From positions 1-33,618 of the forward strand of contig JAQBYI010000034.1 in NCBI GenBank assembly GCA_027622655.1: a stretch of DNA of 33,618 nucleotides, written 5' to 3'. The notes beneath the pieces are model-generated. The model was not told the DNA's origin. It saw nothing but the letters and a program-made list of their open reading frames with translations, and did not search any database. This stretch comes from Gemmatimonadota bacterium (lineage in GTDB: Bacteria; Gemmatimonadota; Gemmatimonadetes; Gemmatimonadales; Gemmatimonadaceae). Made by a program: the position numbers and the translations under genes. How positions within the stretch are numbered: the first letter of the stretch is position 1; every line of letters starts with the position of its first letter. Shown piece after piece: positions 1 to 7,452 of the stretch.

Positions 1-107
1 ATTCAATGAAGGACTGGACCGGCCCCTTGTCACCTGGCGACGTCATCGCCAAGCCGTTCGATCTCGACGCACTGGCTGACAGAATCCGGACGAAGATCGG
101 TACGTAG
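1..107 (+). CDS. Response regulator receiver domain, C-terminal fragment
   Basis: An open frame enters from the left edge and ends at the TAG at 105-107. The last 34 residues can be read. They include DVIAKPFDLDALADRIR, the typical end of a CheY-like receiver domain: the conserved Lys-Pro-Phe switch motif after beta-5, followed by helix alpha-5. There is no output domain after it, so the protein is either a stand-alone receiver or a protein ending in a receiver, such as a hybrid kinase. It converges on the biotin carrier gene with a 19-bp gap and no visible terminator hairpin. The receiver call is firm; the full protein is unknown because its 5' part is outside the window. Confidence 0.8.
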   Translation, partial: SMKDWTGPLSPGDVIAKPFDLDALADRIRTKIGT

Positions 108-126
108 CGCAAAAGAAGATGATCGC

Positions 127-633
127 TCAGTCGAATTCGACGAGCATCTCGCCTTTCTCGACCGGCGTTCCCGCTTTGGCATGCACCGCGCGCACCGTCC
201 CGGCAGCCGGCGCCCGCAACTCGTTTTCCATTTTCATTGCTTCAATCGCCACGAGCGGATCGCCGGCCACAACCGTCTGCCCTGGCACTACGTGCACGCG
301 CACCACCAACCCCGGCATCGGGGCGACAAGCGGAACGGGACCGGCCGGCCCTCGCCCCGCGGCGGCCATCTCGCGGATCGCCCGCGTGCGCTCATCCAGC
401 GCGTCAACCGCATAGCGCCGGCCGTCGATTCGCAGCACATACCGCCCACGTTCGCCTTCGCGGCGCGCCGTCACCCGGTGCACAGCAGTGCCGACGGTTA
501 CCAACCGGACAGGCGTGCCCTCGACGTCCTCAAGATGAGTTGCCACCGCAGGGCCACCGTCCACCGACGCAGTTCCAGCGTCAAGCGTGACCACGAAGGA
601 CCGACCATCGAGATCAACGATGTAGCGCGTCAC
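127..633 (-). CDS. Biotin carrier protein (BCCP-like subunit) of an acyl-CoA carboxylase
   Basis: A 168-residue protein that would carry the biotin swinging arm of a biotin-dependent carboxylase. The C-terminal half (about residues 98-168) is a biotinyl domain with the EAMKMENE motif; Lys134 between the two Met residues is the predicted biotinylated lysine. The preceding PMPGLV turn is also typical. The N-terminal half resembles the linker domain found before the biotinyl domain in propionyl-CoA carboxylase alpha chains, so biotin carboxylase and carrier look split into two genes here. The GTG start shares a GTGA overlap with the stop of the RNA methyltransferase gene upstream, and the carboxylase genes lie further up the same operon. 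This is the last gene of the operon. Confidence 0.88.
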   Translation of the reverse strand: MTRYIVDLDGRSFVVTLDAGTASVDGGPAVATHLEDVEGTPVRLVTVGTAVHRVTARREGERGRYVLRIDGRRYAVDALDERTRAIREMAAAGRGPAGPVPLVAPMPGLVVRVHVVPGQTVVAGDPLVAIEAMKMENELRAPAAGTVRAVHAKAGTPVEKGEMLVEFD

Positions 634-1886
634 GACGTCCGATCCCTCGTCAGGACCACGACAGTTTCGACATGCGCCGTCTGCGGGAACATGTCAAACG
701 CGTCCATCGACGCGATGGACCACGACGGCAGGCGGGCCACGTCACGAGCCAACGTTGCCGGGTCGCATGACACGTAAATGATGGCCGTTGTGCCGGGGGC
801 CGCGTTCAGGGCCTGCGTCACGCCGGAATCAAGGCCGGCACGCGGCGGATTCACGACCACAACGTCGGCTGGAAGGACCCGTGCGATGACGTCCTCGACC
901 CGCGCGGCGATTGAGCGGGACGGCCGCGTCAGTCTGCCGGCCGCAAACGCCGAGGCCTCTTCGTCGAACTCGATCGCCGTCACCCGAATGCCTCGGGCGT
1001 AAAGGGCCGCTGCGAGTTCACCAGTTCCGGAGTAGGCATCGATCACGTGCACTGGCAAAGACAGAGCCACACGTGCCACGATCTGCTCCTCGACGAAGCT
1101 GAACATGGGCGTGGCAACTGCGGGATTGACTTGGCTGAACGAGGCGTCAGCCGACGCCGCCTCCGGCGAGCCAGCGGCCACTCCTACCCGCCGCCGTCGC
1201 CCAGCCTCGGCGGTCCACCACACCCCGTCGAACGAGGGCAACCGCTCAATGAACGCGTCTACGTCCGGCCACGTGCGCCCACCTTCGATCGTTAGAACGC
1301 CACGTGCTCCGATCAGTCGCACGGTGCCGCGTAGCGCGTCGGCCTGCGGGAACGAGTCGGCGGCCGCGAGAACTTCGCGCCAAAGGGCAAGCACACGCTC
1401 GTCGGTAATCCAGCAATCCTCCAGCGCGAAGACAGCCGCCGGATCGTCCCACTTGTGAAGCCCGCCGAACCACGCGCCTTCGGAGTTCTTTCGCAAGGCC
1501 AGACTAAGCCGTTGGCGATATCGCCAAGCCGACGGCGCGCGGTGAAACGCGGGAAGATCAGTCGTCCGGCGCCCGATCCGGCGCATCGTATCGCGCACGA
1601 TCGCCCGCTTGGCGTCACCCTGAGCCGTTTCGCCGAGGTGCTGCAACTGGCAGCCGCCACATCGCGACGGGCCATAGTGCGCGCAGCGCGGCTCGACTCT
1701 CGCAGGCGACTCTCGCTCGAACGCCTCCACCCTCCCGCGCGCAAAGCGACGTCCCTTTTCGACCTGCGCGAGCACACGGTCTCCCGGTGCCGTGCGCGGA
1801 ACGAACACGACAAGTCCGTCGTGACGGGCGACACCGTCGCCGCCGGCGGCGATCGAGTCGATCTCGAGGACGAGACGTTCGGTCAT
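630..1886 (-). CDS. TrmA/RlmD-family RNA (uracil-5-)-methyltransferase with TRAM domain and Fe-S cysteines
   Basis: A 418-residue SAM-dependent methyltransferase predicted to methylate C5 of a uridine in 23S rRNA or tRNA. Residues about 1-60 form a TRAM-like RNA-binding domain. Cys68, Cys76, Cys79 and Cys158 match the four ligands of the [4Fe-4S] cluster of RlmD (RumA). The Rossmann part has the SAM-binding AYSGTGEL segment (284-291) and NPPRAGLD (346-353). Cys374 in YVSCDPATLARD is the expected nucleophile and Glu407 in HVETVV the expected base. The ATG shares an ATGA overlap with the stop of the biotin carboxylase gene. Its place between two carboxylase subunits is unusual. The family is certain; the target uridine, and so the choice among RlmC, RlmD and TrmA-like functions, is not. 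Confidence 0.88.
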   Translation of the reverse strand: MTERLVLEIDSIAAGGDGVARHDGLVVFVPRTAPGDRVLAQVEKGRRFARGRVEAFERESPARVEPRCAHYGPSRCGGCQLQHLGETAQGDAKRAIVRDTMRRIGRRTTDLPAFHRAPSAWRYRQRLSLALRKNSEGAWFGGLHKWDDPAAVFALEDCWITDERVLALWREVLAAADSFPQADALRGTVRLIGARGVLTIEGGRTWPDVDAFIERLPSFDGVWWTAEAGRRRRVGVAAGSPEAASADASFSQVNPAVATPMFSFVEEQIVARVALSLPVHVIDAYSGTGELAAALYARGIRVTAIEFDEEASAFAAGRLTRPSRSIAARVEDVIARVLPADVVVVNPPRAGLDSGVTQALNAAPGTTAIIYVSCDPATLARDVARLPSWSIASMDAFDMFPQTAHVETVVVLTRDRTS

Positions 1887-3397
1887 GGGTTTCGAAGCGC
1901 TTCTGATCGCGCAAGATCGGCCCAGGCGGAGCCCGACCGTCCGTCCACCGGCGCGCCAGCCGAGGCGACGCGCCCAGCCGTGCGGTCGCGCTGAGCCACC
2001 AGCGCCGCCGCGATTGCGGCAGCGTGCAACTCGTCATCGCGCGGCGCATCCGCCAACAGCGACGGCAGCCGCCTCTCCAACCATTGAATGTCGATGCTGC
2101 CCGCCCGGAACTCAGGGTCAGCAATGACACGGAGGTGGAACTCACGAGATGATTCCACACCGTCGATTACGAGCTCCATGAGCGCGCGGCGCATTCGCGC
2201 GACCGCCTGTTCACGGTTCCGTCCCCAGACGATCAACTTGGCCAACATGGGATCGTAGTGCAGGCCGACGACTGAGCCTATCTCAATGCCGCCATCCCAG
2301 CGCACACCGGGACCGGTCGGAACGTGGAGATAGTCAATCCGTCCGGTTGATGGCAGAAAGCCGCTCGCCGGGTCTTCACTCGTAATACGGCACTCGATCG
2401 CCCAGCCGCGCGGCTCGATTGGGCCATCGAACGGCAGGCGCTCACCGGCGGCGATCCGCAGTTGCCACTGTACCAGATCAACGCCGGTGACGAGTTCCGT
2501 AACCGGATGTTCGACCTGTATGCGTGTGTTCATTTCAAGGAAGTAGAACGCGCCGTCGGGAGCGAGCAGGAACTCGCACGTTCCGGCATTGACGTAGCCG
2601 GCCGCACGCGCCGCGCGGATGGCAGCATCGCCCATTTGCTTCCTTAGCGCCGCATTCACGGCCGGACTCGGCGCTTCTTCGATCATCTTCTGATGCCGCC
2701 GCTGCACAGAACACTCACGCTCTCCGAGCGACAGGAAGTTGCCGTGCGTGTCAGCCAGAATCTGAATTTCGACGTGTCGCGGCCCGACGATGAATTTTTC
2801 GATGTACAACGCGTCATCTCCAAACGCGTTCATGGATTCGCGGCGCGCGGCATCCCAGGCGGCCGGCATTTCGTCCGCGGTTCGCACAAGGCGCATGCCC
2901 TTCCCGCCACCACCGGCGGCGGCCTTGAGCAACACCGGAAACCCGAACTCAGCGGCGATTGATTTCGCGGCCTCCACAGTTGCGATGGTCTCAGTCGTAC
3001 CCGGCACCACCGGAACGTCGTGTGCGACGGCGAGCTGTCGAGCCGCCGTCTTGGAACCAAGCGCGGCGATGGCTGCTGCGGGCGGTCCGATCCAGACGAG
3101 ACCAGCATCGTGCACGGCGCGCGCAAACCACTCCCGTTCAGAGAGAAAACCGTATCCCGGGTGAATCGCATCTGCGCCGGCAGCCTTGGCGGCAGCAATG
3201 ATTGCGTCGCCGCGCAGGTAACTCTCCGATGATGGCGCAGGGCCAATCCGCACGACCTCGTCCGCCTCGCGCGCATGCGGCGCATGTGCGTCGGCGTCCG
3301 AGCAGACGGCGACCGAACGGACACCCAGCTCCTGACAGGCACGCACGACGCGGAGCGCGATCTCGCCCCGGTTGGCCACCAAAACTTTGTTGAACAT
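1883..3397 (-). CDS. accC: Biotin carboxylase subunit of an acetyl/propionyl-CoA carboxylase
   Basis: A 504-residue ATP-grasp enzyme that carboxylates biotin on the carrier protein using ATP and bicarbonate. The start MFNKVLVANRGEIALRV is the classic biotin carboxylase N-terminus. The glycine-rich ATP loop AAGGGGKGM is at 160-168, and the active-site block EMNTRIQVEHPVTE at 288-301. At 504 residues it is about 50 longer than E. coli AccC; the extra residues are an alanine-rich C-terminal tail without a biotinyl motif, so biotin must come from the separate carrier gene downstream. The ATG follows the TAG of the carboxyltransferase gene with no gap. Partner gene order suggests a propionyl/acetyl-CoA carboxylase complex. 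Confidence 0.93.
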   Translation of the reverse strand: MFNKVLVANRGEIALRVVRACQELGVRSVAVCSDADAHAPHAREADEVVRIGPAPSSESYLRGDAIIAAAKAAGADAIHPGYGFLSEREWFARAVHDAGLVWIGPPAAAIAALGSKTAARQLAVAHDVPVVPGTTETIATVEAAKSIAAEFGFPVLLKAAAGGGGKGMRLVRTADEMPAAWDAARRESMNAFGDDALYIEKFIVGPRHVEIQILADTHGNFLSLGERECSVQRRHQKMIEEAPSPAVNAALRKQMGDAAIRAARAAGYVNAGTCEFLLAPDGAFYFLEMNTRIQVEHPVTELVTGVDLVQWQLRIAAGERLPFDGPIEPRGWAIECRITSEDPASGFLPSTGRIDYLHVPTGPGVRWDGGIEIGSVVGLHYDPMLAKLIVWGRNREQAVARMRRALMELVIDGVESSREFHLRVIADPEFRAGSIDIQWLERRLPSLLADAPRDDELHAAAIAAALVAQRDRTAGRVASAGAPVDGRSGSAWADLARSEALRNP

Positions 3398-4948
3398 CTA
3401 GAGCGGGATGTTTCCGTGTTTCTTGGGCGGATTCCGGTCGCGCTTGCCCTGTAGCGACTCGAGTGCATCAATCAACCGTGGACGCGTGTCGGCCGGGTCG
3501 ATGATGTCATCGACATATCCATGCGCCGCAGCGACATATGGATTCGCAAACTTCTCGGCATACTCCGCCACGCGCTGCTCGGCGGCCGCCGTTGGATCGT
3601 CGGCGTCCGCGATTTCCTTGCGGAACAGAATGTCGACCGCGCCCTTGGGCCCCATCACCGCGATCTCGGCGGTTGGCCACGCCACGTTGTAGTCACCGCG
3701 AATGTGCCGGGAGCTCATGACGTCGTACGCGCCGCCATATGCCTTGCGCGCGATGACCGTGAGCTTGGGAACCGTTGCCTCACAGTATGCGAAGAGAAGT
3801 TTGGCGCCGTGCCTGATGATGCCGCCGTGCTCCTGTGCGAGCCCCGGCATGAACCCGGGAACATCCTCGAACGTCACGATCGGCACGTTGAACGCGTCGC
3901 AGAACCGGATGAATCGCGCCGCCTTCGTGCTCGCCTGTATGTCGAGAACGCCGGCCAGCACTGCGGGCTGATTGGCCACCACGCCGACACTGAATCCGCC
4001 CAGATGGGCGAAGCCGCAGATGATATTCTGCGCGTAGTCGGCCTGCACTTCCAGAAAGTCGCCGTCGTCGACCACCCTGCGAAGTAGTTCATGCATATCG
4101 TACGGCTTGTTCGGACTGTCCGGAACGAGATCGCGCAGTCCCTCGTCGCGTCGGTCACGAGGGTCGGTACCGGCACCGCGCGGCGGCGCATCGACGTTGT
4201 TCGAAGGCAGGAACCGAAGAAGTTTCCGGATTCCGTCGAGGCACTCCAACTCGCTGCTGCAGGTGAAGTGCGAAACACCGCTGATCTCGGCGTGAGTCGC
4301 AGCCCCGCCCAGCTCCTCCATGGTGACTTCTTCGTGCGTCACCGTTTTCACGACGCTCGGGCCGGTCACGAACATGTAGCTGGTGCCACGAACCATATAA
4401 ACGAAATCGGTGATCGCCGGCGAATATACCGCCCCGCCTGCACACGGTCCGAGAATGGCCGAAATCTGCGGCACCACACCAGACGCCATGGTGTTGCGAA
4501 GAAATATTTCGGCGTAGCCGCCGAGTGAAACGACGCCCTCCTGAATGCGCGCACCCCCCGAGTCGTTCAATCCGATCATCGGAGCGCCGTTCCGAACTGC
4601 CAGGTCCATCACCTTGCAGATCTTTCGTGCGTGCGTTTCGGAAAGCGATCCACCGAACACGGTGAAGTCCTGCGAAAAGACGTACACGAGGCGACCGTCA
4701 ATGCGGCCAAAGCCGGTGACGACTCCGTCACCGTATGGCCGCTGCTCACCGAGCCCGAAATCCGTTGAGCGGTGTGTGACGAATCGGTCAAGTTCGACGA
4801 ACGAGCCTTCGTCGAGCAGAGCGTCGAGTCGTTCGCGCGCCGACAGCTTGCCCTTATCGTGTTGTGCCTTGAGGCGTGCGGCGCCGCCCCCCTGCTCCGA
4901 CTCTTCGCGACGCCGGGCGAGCAGATCGAGTTTCTCTTGCATGGACAT
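3398..4948 (-). CDS. pccB: Acyl-CoA carboxylase carboxyltransferase, propionyl-CoA carboxylase beta type
   Basis: A 516-residue carboxyltransferase that moves CO2 from carboxybiotin to an acyl-CoA, probably propionyl-CoA to give methylmalonyl-CoA. Two crotonase-like halves are visible. The first has GLNDSGGARIQEG (127-138) and a GPCAGGAVYSPA oxyanion turn (167-178); the second has DVPGFMPGLAQE (362-373) and RKAYGGAYDVMSSRH (401-415). Asp409 in GGAYDVM seems to match the Asp linked to propionyl-CoA preference in Streptomyces PccB. The C-terminus, ending KKHGNIPL, is typical of the family. The reading frame stays open to 5188, but that would overlap tyrA; homology starts at MSMQEKLDLLARR, so I use the ATG at 4948 (the ATG at 4942 is also possible). 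No clear Shine-Dalgarno is seen. The gap to tyrA is 58 nt. Confidence 0.92.
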   Translation of the reverse strand: MSMQEKLDLLARRREESEQGGGAARLKAQHDKGKLSARERLDALLDEGSFVELDRFVTHRSTDFGLGEQRPYGDGVVTGFGRIDGRLVYVFSQDFTVFGGSLSETHARKICKVMDLAVRNGAPMIGLNDSGGARIQEGVVSLGGYAEIFLRNTMASGVVPQISAILGPCAGGAVYSPAITDFVYMVRGTSYMFVTGPSVVKTVTHEEVTMEELGGAATHAEISGVSHFTCSSELECLDGIRKLLRFLPSNNVDAPPRGAGTDPRDRRDEGLRDLVPDSPNKPYDMHELLRRVVDDGDFLEVQADYAQNIICGFAHLGGFSVGVVANQPAVLAGVLDIQASTKAARFIRFCDAFNVPIVTFEDVPGFMPGLAQEHGGIIRHGAKLLFAYCEATVPKLTVIARKAYGGAYDVMSSRHIRGDYNVAWPTAEIAVMGPKGAVDILFRKEIADADDPTAAAEQRVAEYAEKFANPYVAAAHGYVDDIIDPADTRPRLIDALESLQGKRDRNPPKKHGNIPL

Positions 4949-5006
4949 GCGCGAAATCAACGCCCCGCGGAAAGGCGCGTCCAGTGGCGGCACGATTGCG
5001 GAATCC

Positions 5007-5831
5007 CTACGGTGCGGCGCTCCAGCGATGTCCTGCTTCGAAATGGCGTCGAATGGATTGCGCGCGACCCGAGGCGATTGCCGTACGCGCCCGCCTGATG
5101 GCGCGTTCATACATGGCGAGCAACGGAGCGAGCAGGTCGGCGTTGGCCATGGCAATGGCAGACCAGGCCGCCGGGTCGGAGCCGGCAAGCCGCGTCACGT
5201 CACGCCCGCCGGGACCCAGTTGGGCACGAGAGACGCCGGCTTCGGCCAGCACGCGGCCCAGCGCGGACGAAACGATCTGCGGCAGATGACTCGCTCGCGC
5301 GACGAACGCATCGTGAACGGCCGCTCCAATAGCCTCCGGAGCGGCGCCGACCATCCGCCACATTCGGCGTGCTCGCGCCATGGCGGCCGGCCGCGATATT
5401 CGCGTCGGCGACAGAAAGACGCGTTCACCGAGGAAGAGGCCCCGCCGCGAGGCGCGCCAGCCCGTCCGGTGGTCGCCGGTGAACGGGTGTGAACCGACAA
5501 ATCGCGCACCGAGCCCTGCGCGCAGTGCAGCGTCAATGATCGTCCGTTTCGTGCTCCCGACGTCGGTAATCAGCGGCACCGACAGAAGTCGGGGGGCCGC
5601 CTGTTCGATGAGCGCGACGGTGGCATCCACCGGCACGGCGATAACGCAGACGTCGCACCGCTCGACACCGGCAAGGTCGGCCCCGAGCGATTCCGATATC
5701 ACGCCGGTGCGGCGTGCCGCGCGGAGCGTCGCCGGCGTGCGATCGAATCCGACCACAGTTACGCCGAGGGCGGCCAGGTCGCGAGCAAGCGACCCGCCGA
5801 TCATTCCGAGGCCGACGATCGCGACCTTCAT
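5007..5831 (-). CDS. tyrA: Prephenate dehydrogenase
   Basis: A 274-residue NAD(P)-dependent enzyme for the tyrosine branch, oxidatively decarboxylating prephenate to 4-hydroxyphenylpyruvate. The dinucleotide-binding GLGMIGGS is at residues 7-14. GSHPFTGDHRTG (113-124) corresponds to the family GSHPMAG block; His115 in it is well conserved. SHLPQ (181-185) and GGRDVTRLAGSDPAAW (208-223) are the C-terminal helical signatures. There is no ACT domain, so inhibition through such a domain is not expected. The ATG shares an ATGA overlap with the chorismate mutase stop. An arogenate dehydrogenase role cannot be excluded from sequence alone. Confidence 0.92.
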   Translation of the reverse strand: MKVAIVGLGMIGGSLARDLAALGVTVVGFDRTPATLRAARRTGVISESLGADLAGVERCDVCVIAVPVDATVALIEQAAPRLLSVPLITDVGSTKRTIIDAALRAGLGARFVGSHPFTGDHRTGWRASRRGLFLGERVFLSPTRISRPAAMARARRMWRMVGAAPEAIGAAVHDAFVARASHLPQIVSSALGRVLAEAGVSRAQLGPGGRDVTRLAGSDPAAWSAIAMANADLLAPLLAMYERAIRRARTAIASGRAQSIRRHFEAGHRWSAAP

Positions 5832-6151
5832 TCCGAGGCCCGCGCCGCGGCATTCGTTCTCGCGTTGATCTGTTCACTTCGACAGAGCGCGATGATGCTC
5901 CAGAACAACGAGCGCACCTCTTCTGCGGGCATGCCGTGTTCGCGCGCGCTGGCAGCGATGCGGCGCACGACCCGCGCCTCTCGCGCCGGATCGAGCACCG
6001 GGGTGCCGGAAACCTGTTTGGCCTTTCCGATTGCCCGCGCGAGACGCATACGCCGCCGCAGGAGCACCAACATCGCGTCGTCGGTCCGCTCGATTCTCCG
6101 TCGCAACGACTCTATGGTCGCGGCTCCGGTCACGTCGCGTTTCTGTGTCAT
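5828..6151 (-). CDS. Chorismate mutase, AroQ class
   Basis: A 107-residue all-helical protein predicted to convert chorismate to prephenate, the substrate of the tyrA product encoded next. The pattern of E. coli AroQ active-site residues is present: the LRRRIERTDD start (16-25), Arg34, Lys43, the DPARE block (54-58) and Gln94 in the last helix. Its length matches a free-standing AroQ domain of about 90-110 residues. It overlaps aroF upstream and tyrA downstream by ATGA junctions, so DAHP synthase, mutase and dehydrogenase are probably made in fixed proportion. It contains no prephenate dehydratase, so the phenylalanine branch must be encoded elsewhere. Confidence 0.88.
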   Translation of the reverse strand: MTQKRDVTGAATIESLRRRIERTDDAMLVLLRRRMRLARAIGKAKQVSGTPVLDPAREARVVRRIAASAREHGMPAEEVRSLFWSIIALCRSEQINARTNAAARASE

Positions 6152-7221
6152 CCGCCTGCTCCTGAGCCGGGATCCACCGGCACGTTATCTGGAATTGCCG
6201 ACATCGTCCTCCCTGCAGCCCCTGCGAATGCCCGAAGACGACTCATGAGATCGCCGAACTCGCCGGGCGCGACCGATTGCTCCGCGTCCGACCGCGCCTC
6301 CGACGGCTTGGGATGCACTTCGATTATCAAGCCATCCGCTCCAGCAGCGACAGCCGCAAATGAAAGCGGCGCTACCAGCCAACTCTTACCGCCAGCATGG
6401 CTTGGATCGACGATCACCGGAAGGTGCGTTTCGCGTTTGAGCACCGGCACGGCACTCACGTCAAGCGTGTTGCGCGTGGCCGTTTTGAACGTGCGAATAC
6501 CGCGTTCGCAGAGCACCACCTGGTCATTCCCTCGCGCGAGGATGTATTCCGCCGCGAGAAGCAGTTCCTCGACGGTGGCCGACAGGCCGCGTTTGAGCAA
6601 CACGGGCCTGCGCAGATCACCCACGGCCGAGAGGAGCGGGAAGTTCTGCATGTTTCGCGCGCCGATTTGCAGCATGTCGGCATGCTCGGCGACAATTTCT
6701 ACCTGCCTCGTGTCCATCACCTCGGTAACCACCGGCAATCCGGATACGGCGCGCACCTCCGCGAGAAGCGCGAGCGCCTCCTCGCCGAGTCCGCGGAAGG
6801 CATACGGCGAACTGCGCGGCTTGAACGCGCCGCCGCGGAGCAGTGTTGCGCCTGCCGCCCGCACCGAAGCCGCCGCGCTGAACAACATCTCGCGCCCTTC
6901 GACGGAACACGGCCCGGCGATGACGGCGAGCTGATTGCCGCCGATCGAGGCTCCTTCACCCTCACCAACTACGACCACGGTCGGATCGGCCCTGAACTCG
7001 CGCGCGACTTGACGGTATGGCTTCAGCACGGGGATGACGCTCTCGACACCGGGAAGCGTGGAAAGCCCCACCTCCGCGAGCATACGTTCGTCGCCGATAC
7101 ACCCGACGATCGTGCGGTGTTCGCCGCGAGAGAGATGGGTTTGCAGCCCGGCACGTTCGACGACTTCGCGAATGGCGTCGAGTTCCGGGTCAGTGACGTG
7201 TGGGCGAGTCACGATTATCAT
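6148..7221 (-). CDS. aroF: 3-deoxy-7-phosphoheptulonate (DAHP) synthase, type I-beta with N-terminal regulatory domain
   Basis: A 357-residue enzyme joining phosphoenolpyruvate and erythrose 4-phosphate, the first step of the shikimate pathway. Residues about 1-85 form the ferredoxin-like regulatory domain of the Thermotoga type, known in that family to mediate feedback inhibition by tyrosine or phenylalanine. The barrel follows: IAGPCSVE (101-108, with metal ligand Cys105), GAFKPRSSPYAFRG (131-144), VDPSHAGGK (271-279) and EVHP (301-304). The ATG at 7221 is preceded by a weak AAGAG about 8 nt upstream. It is the first enzyme gene after the tyrosine leader and attenuator, so both transcription and enzyme activity are probably limited by aromatic amino acids. 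Confidence 0.94.
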   Translation of the reverse strand: MIIVTRPHVTDPELDAIREVVERAGLQTHLSRGEHRTIVGCIGDERMLAEVGLSTLPGVESVIPVLKPYRQVAREFRADPTVVVVGEGEGASIGGNQLAVIAGPCSVEGREMLFSAAASVRAAGATLLRGGAFKPRSSPYAFRGLGEEALALLAEVRAVSGLPVVTEVMDTRQVEIVAEHADMLQIGARNMQNFPLLSAVGDLRRPVLLKRGLSATVEELLLAAEYILARGNDQVVLCERGIRTFKTATRNTLDVSAVPVLKRETHLPVIVDPSHAGGKSWLVAPLSFAAVAAGADGLIIEVHPKPSEARSDAEQSVAPGEFGDLMSRLRAFAGAAGRTMSAIPDNVPVDPGSGAGG

Positions 7222-7251
7222 GTTGCGCTCTTGTTTGAGATGACAAACGAA

Positions 7252-7279
7252 ACGGGCCCGTGGAGTTCCACGGGCCCGT
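7252..7279 (-). terminator. Rho-independent terminator of the tyrosine attenuator, upstream of aroF
   Basis: On the minus strand, ACGGGCCCGTGGA (7279-7267) and TCCACGGGCCCGT (7264-7252) form a perfect 13-base inverted repeat, shortened to about 12 pairs by the small loop. It is followed by TTCGTTTGT, a T-rich run. It lies 30 nt upstream of the aroF ATG and 27 nt after the leader-peptide stop. The left arm (7276-7269) can instead pair with 7340-7333 in the leader, which would prevent the terminator from forming. This is what the sequence shows; use as a regulated terminator is inferred. Confidence 0.8.
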
Positions 7280-7306
7280 GAGGTATTCGCAAGACTGAAT
7301 CGCTAG

Positions 7307-7387
7307 CTAACCACGCCGCGCCCCAGCCGTGCGGCCCGTGTGGCGGCCGACGGCGTAGTAGTAATAGGAGGCGTAGAGTGTGCTCAT
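7307..7387 (-). CDS. Tyrosine-rich leader peptide of the aroF operon
   Basis: A 26-codon ORF with ATG at 7387-7385 and TAG at 7309-7307. Its product begins MSTLYASYYYYAVG: codon 5 and codons 8-11 are Tyr, with no Phe or Trp. A transcription attenuator follows. A ribosome stalled at codons 8-11 would cover 7354-7345, one arm of a 10-bp pause hairpin with 7337-7326. That frees 7340-7333 (CACGGGCC) to pair with 7276-7269 of the terminator. The downstream genes make tyrosine, which fits a tyrosine-starvation sensor. No Shine-Dalgarno precedes the ATG, so translation may be leaderless or nearly so. The ORF and pairings are seen directly; regulation is inferred from the trp and his attenuator models. 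Confidence 0.78.
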   Translation of the reverse strand: MSTLYASYYYYAVGRHTGRTAGARRG

Positions 7388-7398
7388 ATGCTGATGGG

Positions 7399-7427
7399 AG
7401 ACTCGCAGTCCGCGCGGCGGCTGTCAA
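7399..7427 (-). promoter_or_regulatory. Candidate promoter of the leader-aroF operon
   Basis: On the minus strand a perfect TTGACA (7427-7422) is followed after 17 nt by GAGTCT (7404-7399), a poor -10 match. Transcription would begin near 7391, only a few bases before the leader-peptide ATG at 7387. The position is sensible for an attenuated operon, but the weak -10 keeps confidence low. Confidence 0.4.
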
Positions 7428-7452
7428 TCCGCCGTGCGTGGCGAAATAGACC

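Noticed and set aside
4949-5188. An 80-residue N-terminal extension of the carboxyltransferase
   Set aside because: It would overlap the end of tyrA by about 180 nt and lies before the family's normal N-terminus.
7218-7427. A 69-codon leucine-rich ORF (LLLLL run) in another frame of the aroF leader, suggesting a leucine attenuator
   Set aside because: Its TTG start lies inside the TTGACA promoter element and it runs through the terminator to the aroF start. The Tyr frame has an ATG, a stop before the terminator, and fits the downstream tyrosine genes.
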